DNA of 64,000 nt from Glycomyces sp. NRRL B-16210 (lineage in GTDB: Bacteria > Actinomycetota > Actinomycetes > Mycobacteriales > Micromonosporaceae). How positions within the stretch are numbered: the stretch's first letter is position 1; the number at the start of each line of letters is the position of its first letter. The notes under the pieces are model-generated. The model saw nothing but the letters and a program-made list of their open reading frames with translations. It was not told the DNA's origin and did no database searches. This document shows positions 18,209 to 26,092 of this stretch, piece after piece. The stretch covers positions 62,001 through 126,000 of the forward strand of contig NZ_JOGR01000001.1 of the NCBI RefSeq assembly GCF_000719515.1, read 5' to 3'. The translations under genes were made by a program, and so were the position numbers.

Positions 18209-18958
18209 TCAATCCTCCATGAGTTTGCGAAGGTCAGCGGCGCTCAACCATCGGTCACGCATGGCGGTATCGCCGTCCGGAGGGATTGACCCCTCCCCGC
18301 GGAGCATTTCGCGTGGGTCGCCTAGATCCTCGTCGATCCATCGAAAGCCGGGGGAGACGGTGCCGCCGTGTTGAAGCACCCGATGGGGGTTCGGGAGCTT
18401 GGTGGAGGCGAGGACGTGGCCGATTTCCCGTGGGTGGCGATCGAAGAGGTGTCCGAGAGTGCCGTAGGTGGTCCAGTAGCCCTTCGGGATTCGATCCAGC
18501 AACGAGGCGAGCCGAGATATCCAGTCGTCCTCCATGACCGGTTCGGCGCCGCCGAGTTGTGCGCGAAGCTGCGACAAAGTTAGTCCACTTTGGATTTGCT
18601 TCCAGACGTCCCAGCCTGGATGGTTGCCGCCTGCGAGCATCGTGGCTGCCCCCGAGGGGGAGGCCGCGATCGCCCCGTTCGCCAGCCGCATTGTTCCGTT
18701 CGGGCCGACTGTCGCCGTGTAGGTGATGTTCTTCTGGCTGCGGCGCCAAGAGAGTTGATCACCCTCGCGCAGGAGGCCTGCCTTGACCAGCGGCGCGAGC
18801 ACACCGGCTTCGGGCGATGGAGGGGGCGACTGTTGAGTCTCGGGTCCATCCAGCCCGAGGAGGCGCGTAAGGACGGAGTCGACGGAATCCTCGAACGGAA
18901 TGGCGTGACTCTTGATGTACTCATACAGATGTTCGGATATTTGTACGTTGACCATCAT
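18209..18958 (-). CDS. SeqA-N-like / RAMA / alkyltransferase-like fusion protein
   Basis: 249 aa with three recognisable parts. Residues 2-36 (VNVQISEHLYEYIKSHA, DSVLTRLLGL) closely follow the ribbon-helix-helix N-domain of SeqA. Residues 53-120 resemble RAMA, the restriction-associated modified-adenine reader: LVKAGLLREGDQLSW through HPGWDVWK. Residues 146-207 match the winged-helix part of O6-alkylguanine transferases (LLDRIPKGYWTTYGTLGHLF, LPNPHRVLQHGG), but the PCHR cysteine is Pro, so it should bind rather than repair alkylated DNA, like Atl proteins. Predicted role: oligomeric sensing of modified DNA for the neighbouring nuclease. Two adjacent ATGs (18958, 18955) are possible starts. 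The upstream region carries repeated TCTAGCA boxes. Confidence 0.7.
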   Translation of the reverse strand: MMVNVQISEHLYEYIKSHAIPFEDSVDSVLTRLLGLDGPETQQSPPPSPEAGVLAPLVKAGLLREGDQLSWRRSQKNITYTATVGPNGTMRLANGAIAASPSGAATMLAGGNHPGWDVWKQIQSGLTLSQLRAQLGGAEPVMEDDWISRLASLLDRIPKGYWTTYGTLGHLFDRHPREIGHVLASTKLPNPHRVLQHGGTVSPGFRWIDEDLGDPREMLRGEGSIPPDGDTAMRDRWLSAADLRKLMED

Positions 18959-18985
18959 GCTTGCCTATGAGTAAATGAAATCTTA

Positions 18986-19082
18986 TCTAGCATGCAAGAT
19001 AGTCTAGCAAATCTTCCCTTGAGCTTGTGGATCTGTCGCAGTGAGATTCTATGTCTCGACCTAGGCTATGATAGTCTAGCAA
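18986..19082. repeat. Direct-repeat operator candidate (TCTAGCA boxes)
   Basis: TCTAGCA occurs at 18986-18992, 19003-19009 and 19075-19081. The last two sit inside the identical 13-mer GATAGTCTAGCAA (18998-19010 and 19070-19082), 72 bp apart. The tract is much A/T-richer than its surroundings and lies directly upstream of the SeqA-N/RAMA gene, whose ribbon-helix-helix domain could bind it. Confidence 0.5.
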
Positions 19083-19141
19083 TTTCTCGTACGTGTCAGT
19101 TTAGCTGAACTTCCGCCGCTGCGAGGACGACGTACAAAGAC

Positions 19142-19181
19142 GCCGCGCCGCCTTCTGGTTCGAGCCGCTAGGCGGCGCGGC
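19142..19181. terminator. Long GC hairpin upstream of small membrane protein
   Basis: A perfect 12-bp stem GCCGCGCCGCCT / AGGCGGCGCGGC with a 16-base loop, no T tract. It may be a terminator or a 5' leader structure for the gene at 19221. Confidence 0.45.
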
Positions 19182-19220
19182 ACTGATGCCGTGCGGAAGC
19201 GCGGCGGAACAGGAGACGCC

Positions 19221-19391
19221 ATGCTGGCAGTACCCCCAGGTGATTATCCATCAGCAGGCCCCCTGGTTGCGAAGGCCGCGACCAGTGCCACTGCCATTGC
19301 GGCGATTGCCGTCGTCGCGGTCGAGGCGTCGGCGGTGGTTGCAGTCATCGCCGTGACGGTCATCGGAGTCCTGTCCCTCACTGAGCGGTAG
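19221..19391 (+). CDS. 56-residue single-span membrane protein
   Basis: The ATG has AGGAG 5 bases upstream. After about 20 residues the rest is one hydrophobic run of Ala, Val and Ile (about 26-52) ending LSLTER. There is no similarity I can name. Small hydrophobic proteins beside defence genes can be membrane-damaging effectors, but nothing in the sequence proves that. It precedes the TcmP gene by 144 bp on the same strand. Confidence 0.5.
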   Translation: MLAVPPGDYPSAGPLVAKAATSATAIAAIAVVAVEASAVVAVIAVTVIGVLSLTER

Positions 19392-19535
19392 GGCCGTTGA
19401 GCATTGCCGGGTCGGGTTTCGAGGAACCCGGCCTGGCTCGTGATGAAGCCTGCGAACTCACTAGCGCCCCAAACGGGTTGCAAGTTCGATACGCTGAGTT
19501 GAAGACCGTGTCTCTCTCTTTCTCGGAGGTGCAGG

Positions 19536-20774
19536 TTGGCCACCGGAACATCGTCCGGGCTGCTCGATCTCCCCCAGGTCCAGTCGCTCTTCAAACTCAA
19601 GATCCTCAGTACCTACCTCTACCCGTTCGTCTCCATGGTCGGCTCGACCTCGACTGACGGACGACTCGTCGTCTTCGACGGCTACGCCGGACGTGGGCGG
19701 TACCCCGACGGGACACCAGGATCGGCGGAGCACATGCTCCGCTCGGCTACGAAGCTGCGGGGTGCCCGCAACGTCCGGGTGGTCCTCGTCGAGGCCGACG
19801 GCAAGCACTACAAGAGCCTCGCGCAGATCGCCGAGATCTATGCGAGATTCGTCGATGTCCGTGTCGAGCACGGGAACGCGGAATCGAACTTGCCGCGGGT
19901 GGTGGCCGACGCGGCGGGTCTGCCCCTGTTCATGCTCCTTGATCCGACCGGCGCGGTCCTTCCCTTCGGACTGCTCGAATCGGCCCTGAGCGGCCCTCGG
20001 CGGGCGAGTCGTCCGCAGACTGAGCTGCTCATCAACTTCAATGCCGACTTCGTGCGGCGGGCCGCCGGGATCGTCCTGAAGGAAGAGCGGGGAGCAAAGG
20101 CCCTGCATCAGGCGGAGCTCGCAGTCGACGGCACTGCCCGGACGGGCTCGGTCGATCCGACTGGCGGCAAAGGGAACGAGGAGAAGGCGAAGCAGCGCCT
20201 CACCGAGGTGTGCGGAGGCGATTGGTGGGAGGACATCGCCCGTGAGGTGCTCGCCGAGCAGCCGACACGCTTCGACCTCGTCGCCGACCGGGTCGCCCAG
20301 AGGTACGCCGTTGGACTCGCCGCAGCGGGTGGCATGACGCCCGTCGTCATCCCGGTTCGCCGACGTCCGGATAACCTGCCGCTGTACTACCTGGTGTTCC
20401 TCACCAGGAGCCGCTACGGGATCTGGGTCATGGCGGACGCGGTCGGCAGAGCCCGTGAGCATTGGGTGAAGCAGCTCGGACCGACGGCCGCAGAGGAGGA
20501 CGGCGCGCTGTTCGCGTTCGAGCAGTCGGCTGAGGAGCAGATCGGCCTCGACCGCGTGCACGCGCAGGAGCGGGTCGAAGCCAATCTCTCTGACCTGATC
20601 GCCCGGGGGAGGAAGGTGAAGCTGGTCGACGTGGTCGAGGAGGTTTTCGGGGGTGTCTTCGGCATCGCCACCGAATCCACCGTGACGGCGGCGCTGCGGA
20701 CCTTGAAGGCGCGGGGAGTCCTGAACCACGACAAGGCGAAGCGGGTGCGAGACCGGCTCATCTGGCCGGTCTGA
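19536..20774 (+). CDS. tcmP: Three-Cys-motif partner protein TcmP
   Basis: 412 aa; TTG start with GGAGGT 5 bases upstream. The family features are clear: an N-terminal KLKILSTYLYPF segment, VVFDGYAGRGRY, VLVEADGKHYKSL, and FMLLDPTGAV, resembling a Rossmann-like methyltransferase core. TcmP proteins are defined by genomic pairing with the three-Cys-motif (DUF5131) protein, and that partner lies directly downstream, convergent, overlapping at the 3' ends by 17 bp. The biochemical role of the pair is not established, though it is frequent in mobile and phage-linked loci. Confidence 0.85.
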   Translation: MATGTSSGLLDLPQVQSLFKLKILSTYLYPFVSMVGSTSTDGRLVVFDGYAGRGRYPDGTPGSAEHMLRSATKLRGARNVRVVLVEADGKHYKSLAQIAEIYARFVDVRVEHGNAESNLPRVVADAAGLPLFMLLDPTGAVLPFGLLESALSGPRRASRPQTELLINFNADFVRRAAGIVLKEERGAKALHQAELAVDGTARTGSVDPTGGKGNEEKAKQRLTEVCGGDWWEDIAREVLAEQPTRFDLVADRVAQRYAVGLAAAGGMTPVVIPVRRRPDNLPLYYLVFLTRSRYGIWVMADAVGRAREHWVKQLGPTAAEEDGALFAFEQSAEEQIGLDRVHAQERVEANLSDLIARGRKVKLVDVVEEVFGGVFGIATESTVTAALRTLKARGVLNHDKAKRVRDRLIWPV

Positions 20775-21519
20775 CCGTTGCGGTGCGCGGCGGCAGTTGA
20801 CTCCATGTGGCGCCGTCGAGTTCTCTGCCGCCTGTCTTCGGTCGCGATCCGCCCCATTGCTTGAAGAAGAACGCGACCCTCGCCTCCAGGGCCTGGTCGC
20901 GAAGATCGCGTACCCAGTCGGCTTCGACAGGGCGGTGGCCCGGCCCCGACTCGCCGCCGACGATCAGCCAGTGGATGCCCGCGAGGTCCAGTTTGGGCAG
21001 CTCCGCGAGCAGTGGTTCGGCTGAGATGAACCGGACCGCCGCCGGAACCCTCCGCAGCTGATCGATACGGCGGGCCTGCTCCGGCGACTCGACGGAGACT
21101 CCCAGCCACACGTTCGGCGGCCAGGGAAGCCGAGCGGCGAGACGTGCCGCTCGCAGCGGACGTTTGGTGAGGACCTGGTAGGTGTGGTGCGGGGTCTCGG
21201 CCATCGTCGCGAACACCCGCGAGATGAACGCCGCCGGCACTTTCCCGTGGAACAGGTCGCTCATCGAGTTGACGAACACGAGCCGCGGCTTCCTCCATCG
21301 GCGAGGAAGATCCAACAGGTCGTTGTGTACGTTGACGGCGAAGCCCTCCCCTGAAGTGCGCGGGTCGCCGTCTTCCTGATAGCGGGCGTTGCCGGCGGCT
21401 TTGAGGCGCCTCGCCATGGTCAGCGCGTAGCAGTTGTCGCAACCTGGGCTGATGCGGTCGCATCCGGTGACCGGATTCCAAGTTGTCTCTGTCCACTCGA
21501 TGCCACTGGTCTGCGCCAT
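20758..21519 (-). CDS. DUF5131 (phage Gp37/Gp68-like) three-Cys-motif protein
   Basis: 253 aa. The ATG at 21519 is chosen because GAGGGGG lies 9 bases upstream; the ATG at 21528 directly abuts it. The defining motif is WNPVTGCDRISPGCDNCYA, a CxxxxxxCxxC cluster of radical-SAM appearance. Further family blocks: NSMSDLFHGKVP, TYQVLTKRP, WLGVSVES, FISAEPLL and VGGESGPGHRP. It is the obligate neighbour of TcmP, here arranged tail to tail. The substrate is unknown. Confidence 0.85.
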   Translation of the reverse strand: MAQTSGIEWTETTWNPVTGCDRISPGCDNCYALTMARRLKAAGNARYQEDGDPRTSGEGFAVNVHNDLLDLPRRWRKPRLVFVNSMSDLFHGKVPAAFISRVFATMAETPHHTYQVLTKRPLRAARLAARLPWPPNVWLGVSVESPEQARRIDQLRRVPAAVRFISAEPLLAELPKLDLAGIHWLIVGGESGPGHRPVEADWVRDLRDQALEARVAFFFKQWGGSRPKTGGRELDGATWSQLPPRTATVRPAR

Positions 21520-21668
21520 GTGGATCATCCCCCTCGATCAGAGCCGGGCAGTTTTATGGTACGGACGTTCTAAGGCCAATGATCGCGCGGAGGTCCGACA
21601 TGCGAACCGGCCAGGACAGCTTGCCACTCGGCCGTACATGCGCGGTGCCCGGTCCGACCGGAGGCACG

Positions 21669-23294
21669 TCAGCGAAGACCGCGAGCGTCCAATGCCGCCA
21701 GGAAGTTGCGCTTGCGGCGGTGCTCCGCCCGGATCTCGTTGACGTAGAGGGTGCCGGTCCCCTTGCCTTCGTGTCGGTCGAGGCATTCAGCCGCGAGGGC
21801 GACCAGTTCTGCGGCGGCCTCGTAGGAGTGCTTGTTCATCTGTCTGATCAGGGACACGGCTCGGTCCTGGAAGACCTCACCTGCCGCCTCAGGGTCCTCA
21901 AAACGGTAGCGTTTCGCGACTTTGACGCGCATTTCAGGCAGCACGTGGTGCCTCTCTGCGGCCTACCACGATTCGGCGACGCGGTCTTGCTGGAGCAGGA
22001 TCTCGGCCAGATCGTCGGCGAGGCCGATCCGAGGCATGGGGCTCTCGAGCAGGTCGCGCAGTTTCGTGACGGCCCATTCGAGGAGTTCGGATTCGTCAAG
22101 GGCAGCAAGGGCTTCGTAGGTATGGAGACCGGGATCGCGCCCGAAGCGGTCGCGGTGGAGCGCGACGAGCGATTCGCGGTCCCCGGCGGAGGTGTAGTGC
22201 TCGGCGAGGAAGTCGACCAGGCGCTGGTCCTGCCGTCCCGCGCGGAGCGCTTCGCGGGCTTTCTCCACCGCCTCTGGACGCCTGCCCATGCGGTCGAGCT
22301 GTTCCACCAGGGGCCAGGCATTGCCGTGCTCGGCTGCGGACTTGGCGTGCGTCTCCAGGAGTAGATCGTCGTCGCCGACGCATTCGGCGTAACTGATCAG
22401 CAGGTAACGGGATGTCCACGACTCGGCCCACTTCGGGCGGGAGCGCAGGATCGAGCCGTAGTGGGAGAGGCCCGAGTCGCCGAGCACCGCTACGTAGTCA
22501 GCGATGCCCAGTTCCGGCATGGTGTTGTCGTCGAGTTGGTGGGCGGCGATCCACTCGGCGGTCTTGATCGGGTCGACTTCAGCTGCGGCGCAGGCGTCGA
22601 GGTGCGCGGCCGCGAGTTCGGCCGCCGCCGCGCCGACCCGGTACTCGACCTCGGCCCGCTCCCAGTTCTGGCGGACTCTGTCGATCGCATGGCGGGCCAG
22701 ATCTACCGCGTCGGCGGGCCGACCGTCCGCGAGGAGGGCTCTGACGTGCGCCGCGTAGTCGGCGACGGCCTCGGCGTAGTGCTCGTGCTCGTCGTAGTCG
22801 AGGTGGTAGTTGTCGTTGAGGACGAGCGCGTCGTCCACGGCTTTCAGGAGGCTGTCGACTGACGCTCCGCTACGGGCGTAAGTGAACGCGGCGCGCCGTT
22901 CCAGGCGCTCGCGCAGGCCCGAGTCCGGTTCGGCCGCTTCGAGAAGCAGCTCGACGAGTTCGCTCCGGTCGAGGGATTCGAGGTGCGAGCGGAGGTCGGC
23001 GGGCTCGGGGATGTCGCCGCCGTGTTCGAGCTCGTAGAGGTAGACGACGCCGACCGCGACGCAGTGCTTGCAGAAGTTCCCATCCTCACTCCACGGGCAG
23101 TCACACCAGCCTTCGACGCCTTTCCGTTTCAGGCGCAAGCTGACTCGGTAGCGATCGGTGCCCTGGACGTCGGCCTGGATCTCGGTCTTGGACGCAGTCA
23201 GGCGCGTGACCGCGTCGACGTATCCCAGGCCGCGGTCGTAGGATTTCGGGCCCGCCGGTTCAGCCAGGTCATCCAGAGAGAACGGGATCTTCAC
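21669..23294 (-). pseudogene. SWIM zinc-finger protein interrupted by one in-frame TAG
   Basis: The frame opens at 23294 (MKIPFSLDDLAE) and reads 443 codons to a TAG at 21965-21963. The same frame then continues without a break for another 97 codons to 21669, ending with a typical family C-terminus (RAEHRRKRNFLAALD). The SWIM motif is intact near residues 63-77: WCDCPW, then FCKHC (CxC-Xn-CxH). The middle is an all-helical repeat region. The join reads VAESW-stop-AAERHHV, so one substitution (for example CAG or TGG to TAG) explains it. The 443-residue product may still fold; alternatively TAG is read through or is a sequence error. Such proteins are linked to DNA or protein interactions of unknown purpose. 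Confidence 0.7.
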
Positions 23295-23402
23295 CAGAAA
23301 AGTCTAAGTTCCGGCATGCCTGGAAGCGAAGCGACACAACTGGATCGAGCGAATGTCGGAAATGCGACACGAAGCCGTACGCCTGGCGCAGGTGAGTTGA
23401 TC

Positions 23403-23432
23403 TTGTAGCGAATCACTCACGATGTCTACAAT
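23403..23432 (+). promoter_or_regulatory. Promoter of the Scr1-type regulator
   Basis: TTGTAG (23403-23408) and TACAAT (23427-23432) are separated by 18 bp. The start codon follows the -10 box by 8 bases, so the message is probably leaderless. Confidence 0.55.
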
Positions 23433-23440
23433 TTCCTGTC

Positions 23441-24292
23441 ATGACGGATCTAGAGGAAGACCTCCCTCCCGGGCCGCCCCCGCTAATGGAACTCGCGCGC
23501 CAACTCGCCGCCGAGCGGACCAGGCACCGTCAGCGACTGCCGAAGGGCTACAACAAGAACGAGATCCCCCGAGACATCTGCTCCACGAAGACCCTGGGCC
23601 GCTTGGAGTCCGGCCGGTATCGTGGAGTCAATCTTGGGACGGTCCTCAATCTGCTGCGGTTCTACCGCACGCCGCCCGAGCAGACCGACCATATTGCGCG
23701 ACTTGCCGAGGCGTCCAAGGCGCACGACTGGTGTGTCCATTACGCCACCGTTCTCGAAGACCGGAACTGGTTCTACCAGCAATGCGAGGACAGCGCCAGT
23801 TACATGTTGTTCCACTCTTTCTCGGTGTTCCCGTCGCTCATCCAGGGCCGGGCCTACTACCGGATGCTGCGGGACACCACCCGGATCGGAATCGAGGGCG
23901 AGTTCGACTGGGAGGAAGGCGAGGAATTCCGTCTGGATCGCCGCGAGCGCTGGATTGCATCCGAGCGTCCGGCCCAGATCCTCATCGGCGAAGTGGCGCT
24001 CCGCATCGACCTCGGCCCGAGGAAGGACGCGATCCTGGCTGACCTGCGCGAGGTTGCGGCGTTGTCGTTCGCCGATGTGCGGGTCATCCCGTACAGCGCT
24101 GGTCGCTACGAGTTCCAGCCCTGGGCGCTCAACCTGCTCGAATACGATGATGGGGAAGAGACCGTGATCAACGTCGAGTCGCCCCGGGGAGCTGGCTTCA
24201 TTCCGGCCGACTCATCTCGAGGTAAGTTCTTCACCGGTGCAGCCAAGCTGGCATCGGGTATGTCGATCGCATGGGAGGACTTCCAACAGTGA
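23441..24292 (+). CDS. Scr1-family XRE/DUF5753 transcriptional regulator
   Basis: 283 aa. The N-terminal helix-turn-helix region (MELARQLAAERTRHRQ, then CSTKTLGRLESGRYRGVNL) is followed from about 95 by the DUF5753 domain (LEDRNWFYQQ, SFSVFPSLIQGRAYYRML, RIDLGPRKDAILADL, FQPWALNLLEYDDGEE). These regulators are nearly always followed by small DUF397 proteins that act as antitoxin-like partners, as here, with a 4-bp overlap. They control development or the adjacent operon in mycelial actinomycetes. Confidence 0.85.
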   Translation: MTDLEEDLPPGPPPLMELARQLAAERTRHRQRLPKGYNKNEIPRDICSTKTLGRLESGRYRGVNLGTVLNLLRFYRTPPEQTDHIARLAEASKAHDWCVHYATVLEDRNWFYQQCEDSASYMLFHSFSVFPSLIQGRAYYRMLRDTTRIGIEGEFDWEEGEEFRLDRRERWIASERPAQILIGEVALRIDLGPRKDAILADLREVAALSFADVRVIPYSAGRYEFQPWALNLLEYDDGEETVINVESPRGAGFIPADSSRGKFFTGAAKLASGMSIAWEDFQQ

Positions 24293-24486
24293 GCAGTACA
24301 GGACCCTGGCGTAAGTCGAGCCGCAGCGGTCAAGGCCAGGACAACAACTGTGTCGAGGTTCGCCTCGACGCCGGCACCCCCCAGGTCTCGGACAGCAAGC
24401 TGACCGACGACCGCCCCATCCTCACCGTCACCACCGGGACCTACAACGGACTGCTGGCCTGGGTGAAGGACCACGGCCGCAGCTAG
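24289..24486 (+). CDS. DUF397 protein, partner of the Scr1-type regulator
   Basis: 65 aa. WRKSSRSGQGQDNNCVEV is the DUF397 signature and VSDSKLTD the second conserved block. The GTG start overlaps the regulator's TGA by 4 bp and has GGGAGGA 9 bases upstream, so translation is coupled. DUF397 proteins bind and counteract the upstream regulator. Confidence 0.85.
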   Translation: MSSTGPWRKSSRSGQGQDNNCVEVRLDAGTPQVSDSKLTDDRPILTVTTGTYNGLLAWVKDHGRS

Positions 24487-24596
24487 GCCATGCCGAGGTC
24501 CGGTGTGGAGGGCAACGGGCCGCGCAACCAATCAAAGACGACAGCGGCGGGCCCCGGCCTGCCGCTCGTCGTTTCCAAAGGCCGCAAGGGAATCGC

Positions 24597-24869
24597 ATGA
24601 GAGAGCACCCGCTGAAAGGCGAATTCGACACCGCCGCCGCCCGCTGGGCGCGCCCGGACGCTGACGACGGAACCCCCGGCGAACTCGAGATCGGCTTCGC
24701 CGACAACGGACTGGTCGCCATCCGTCGCTGCGACGACCCTGAAGGCACGGTCCTGATCTACACCCCGGAGGAATGGGAAGCGTTCGTGGGCGGCGTCCGC
24801 GACGGCGAACTCGATCTCTCCGTCCTGATCGAAGACGCCCGCAACGCCAAGGACTCCGACAGCGCGTAA
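24597..24869 (+). CDS. DUF397-type protein, second copy
   Basis: 90 aa. The part GFADNGLVAIRRCDDPEGTV followed by YTPEEWEAFVGGVRDGELD matches the long DUF397 variant, which has a W/F-rich end instead of the SSRSG opening. A weak AAGGGA lies 8 bases ahead of the ATG. It probably belongs to the same regulator cluster. Confidence 0.75.
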   Translation: MREHPLKGEFDTAAARWARPDADDGTPGELEIGFADNGLVAIRRCDDPEGTVLIYTPEEWEAFVGGVRDGELDLSVLIEDARNAKDSDSA

Positions 24870-25077
24870 TCCCACCGGGACGGGACACCAAACCGCTCAA
24901 TTTTGTCCCCTCCCGCTGCCCGATCCCCGATGCGCTCCAAGTGTCTCGGCATAATCGCAGGCCAGATCCAATTCTTGCCTCTACGTTTGACCTGCTCATA
25001 GGCTTGCTCTAACACTTCGCCGCTCCAGCGCGAAGTCCTGAAGCGACTGACACTCGGTCGTGCGGGGAGGGCAAAGC

Positions 25078-25389
25078 ATGAGCCGACGACAGCGTCCGCC
25101 GCTCGAACCCGGCCGGGTCTACGGCGAGTTCCGCAACGCGAACGGCACCGCCTTCGTGCTCCGTGCCGCCCAGGGCGGCAGGCGGATGGACCTGTGCCTC
25201 CACCACGACGAGGGCCCGCGAATCGCCGCCGTCTGCAACCCGGCCGACCCTTCCGAGCGGTTTATCCGGTGGCAGGGCCGCCTCTGGTCCTCGAACCCCG
25301 CGCCCTGGAAGCAGGAGATCAAGCGGCTGACCTTCGCGGTGATCGACACGGCCCTCAAGGCCTCGAATGATGCCGAGGCCATGCCATGA
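25078..25389 (+). CDS. Hypothetical protein
   Basis: 103 aa; the ATG has GGGGAGG 7 bases upstream, a strong site. The composition is that of a soluble alpha/beta protein with FRNANGTAFVL, CLHHDEGPRI, and a Trp-containing stretch WQGRLWSSNPAPW. No family recognised. It follows the DUF397 genes after a 208-bp gap in which I see no gene. Confidence 0.6.
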   Translation: MSRRQRPPLEPGRVYGEFRNANGTAFVLRAAQGGRRMDLCLHHDEGPRIAAVCNPADPSERFIRWQGRLWSSNPAPWKQEIKRLTFAVIDTALKASNDAEAMP

Positions 25390-25523
25390 ATGGTTCCAAG
25401 CTACCGGCGCGCAACATATTCACGTCGCCGAGAACAGTCGGCCATGCCGCTGTCCTCTTCCACGAACTTGATTCCGACACCGTCGGTGAGCGGGGCAAGG
25501 TGGGGCCCCGCTGACCCGTCACG

Positions 25524-25691
25524 GTGTCCTGCTGCCTCTGCCCGGCCGCGATCACTCTTTCCGCCTCCGGGTACGGAGAGATGGCGCGCCGGGCAGAGGC
25601 AGTCGGGTGGCATTACACACCGGGGCTTCACCTCCACGAACGCGCCTGGTGTCCGCGATGCCGCGCGAACGCCGGGAGGGCCGTCGTCTGA
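25524..25691 (+). CDS. Small zinc-ribbon-like protein
   Basis: 55 aa. The pattern CCLCP near the start and WCPRC near residue 47 forms two CxxC knuckles separated by about 38 residues, with WHYTPGLHLHERAW between them, suggesting a structural zinc site. There is no clear ribosome binding site. Upstream in the same frame, separated by a single TGA at 25512-25514, lies an open stretch starting at ATG 25386 that overlaps the preceding gene's stop, so the gene may once have been longer. Confidence 0.45.
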   Translation: MSCCLCPAAITLSASGYGEMARRAEAVGWHYTPGLHLHERAWCPRCRANAGRAVV

Positions 25692-25816
25692 ACGCTCGAC
25701 AAGGCCGCCTCCCGGCGGGGCCGACCGCCGCGCCGCTGATCCCGCGCGGCGGTCGGTCCGATTCCGCCGTAGTTCCTCTCGGGTCCTTCGTCCTCGATGA
25801 CAGGAGGATCAAGCTC

Positions 25817-26092
25817 GTGTGGCTGACGCTCTCTGACTCGGTCCTGGTCGACTTCGCCGACATCGAGCCGAAGCGCATCGGCACGGTCGTGATGCGGCCG
25901 TGCGGGCCAGGCTTCGTCGCGCAGCCGGGCCACCTCGACTGGCTCCGCTACGAAGAGCGTGAGGCGCGTTTGCTGGGGGCAGTGGTCCGCCTTTACCCCG
26001 CAAGGGAATCGGCGGACCCGTCCTCGCCGCCTCACTCCTCCGGGACGCTCAGGTTGTCCCGCATGCCTTCTGCCCAGTGGCGCATCTCGTGA
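25817..26092 (+). CDS. Hypothetical protein
   Basis: 91 aa. GTG with AGGAGG 9 bases upstream. The visible core LSDSVLVDFADIEPKRIGT, VVMRPCGPGF and HLDWLRYEEREARLLG looks folded, but I cannot name a family. Its last 20 codons overlap the 3' end of the convergent kinase gene by 61 bp, which makes the true end doubtful. Confidence 0.45.
   Translation: MWLTLSDSVLVDFADIEPKRIGTVVMRPCGPGFVAQPGHLDWLRYEEREARLLGAVVRLYPARESADPSSPPHSSGTLRLSRMPSAQWRIS

Noticed and set aside
14636..18958. DISARM system
   Set aside because: No drmMI/II methylase, phospholipase-type DrmC or DrmA/DrmB pair is present; the DUF1998 helicase far to the right is fused and accompanied by a different gene.
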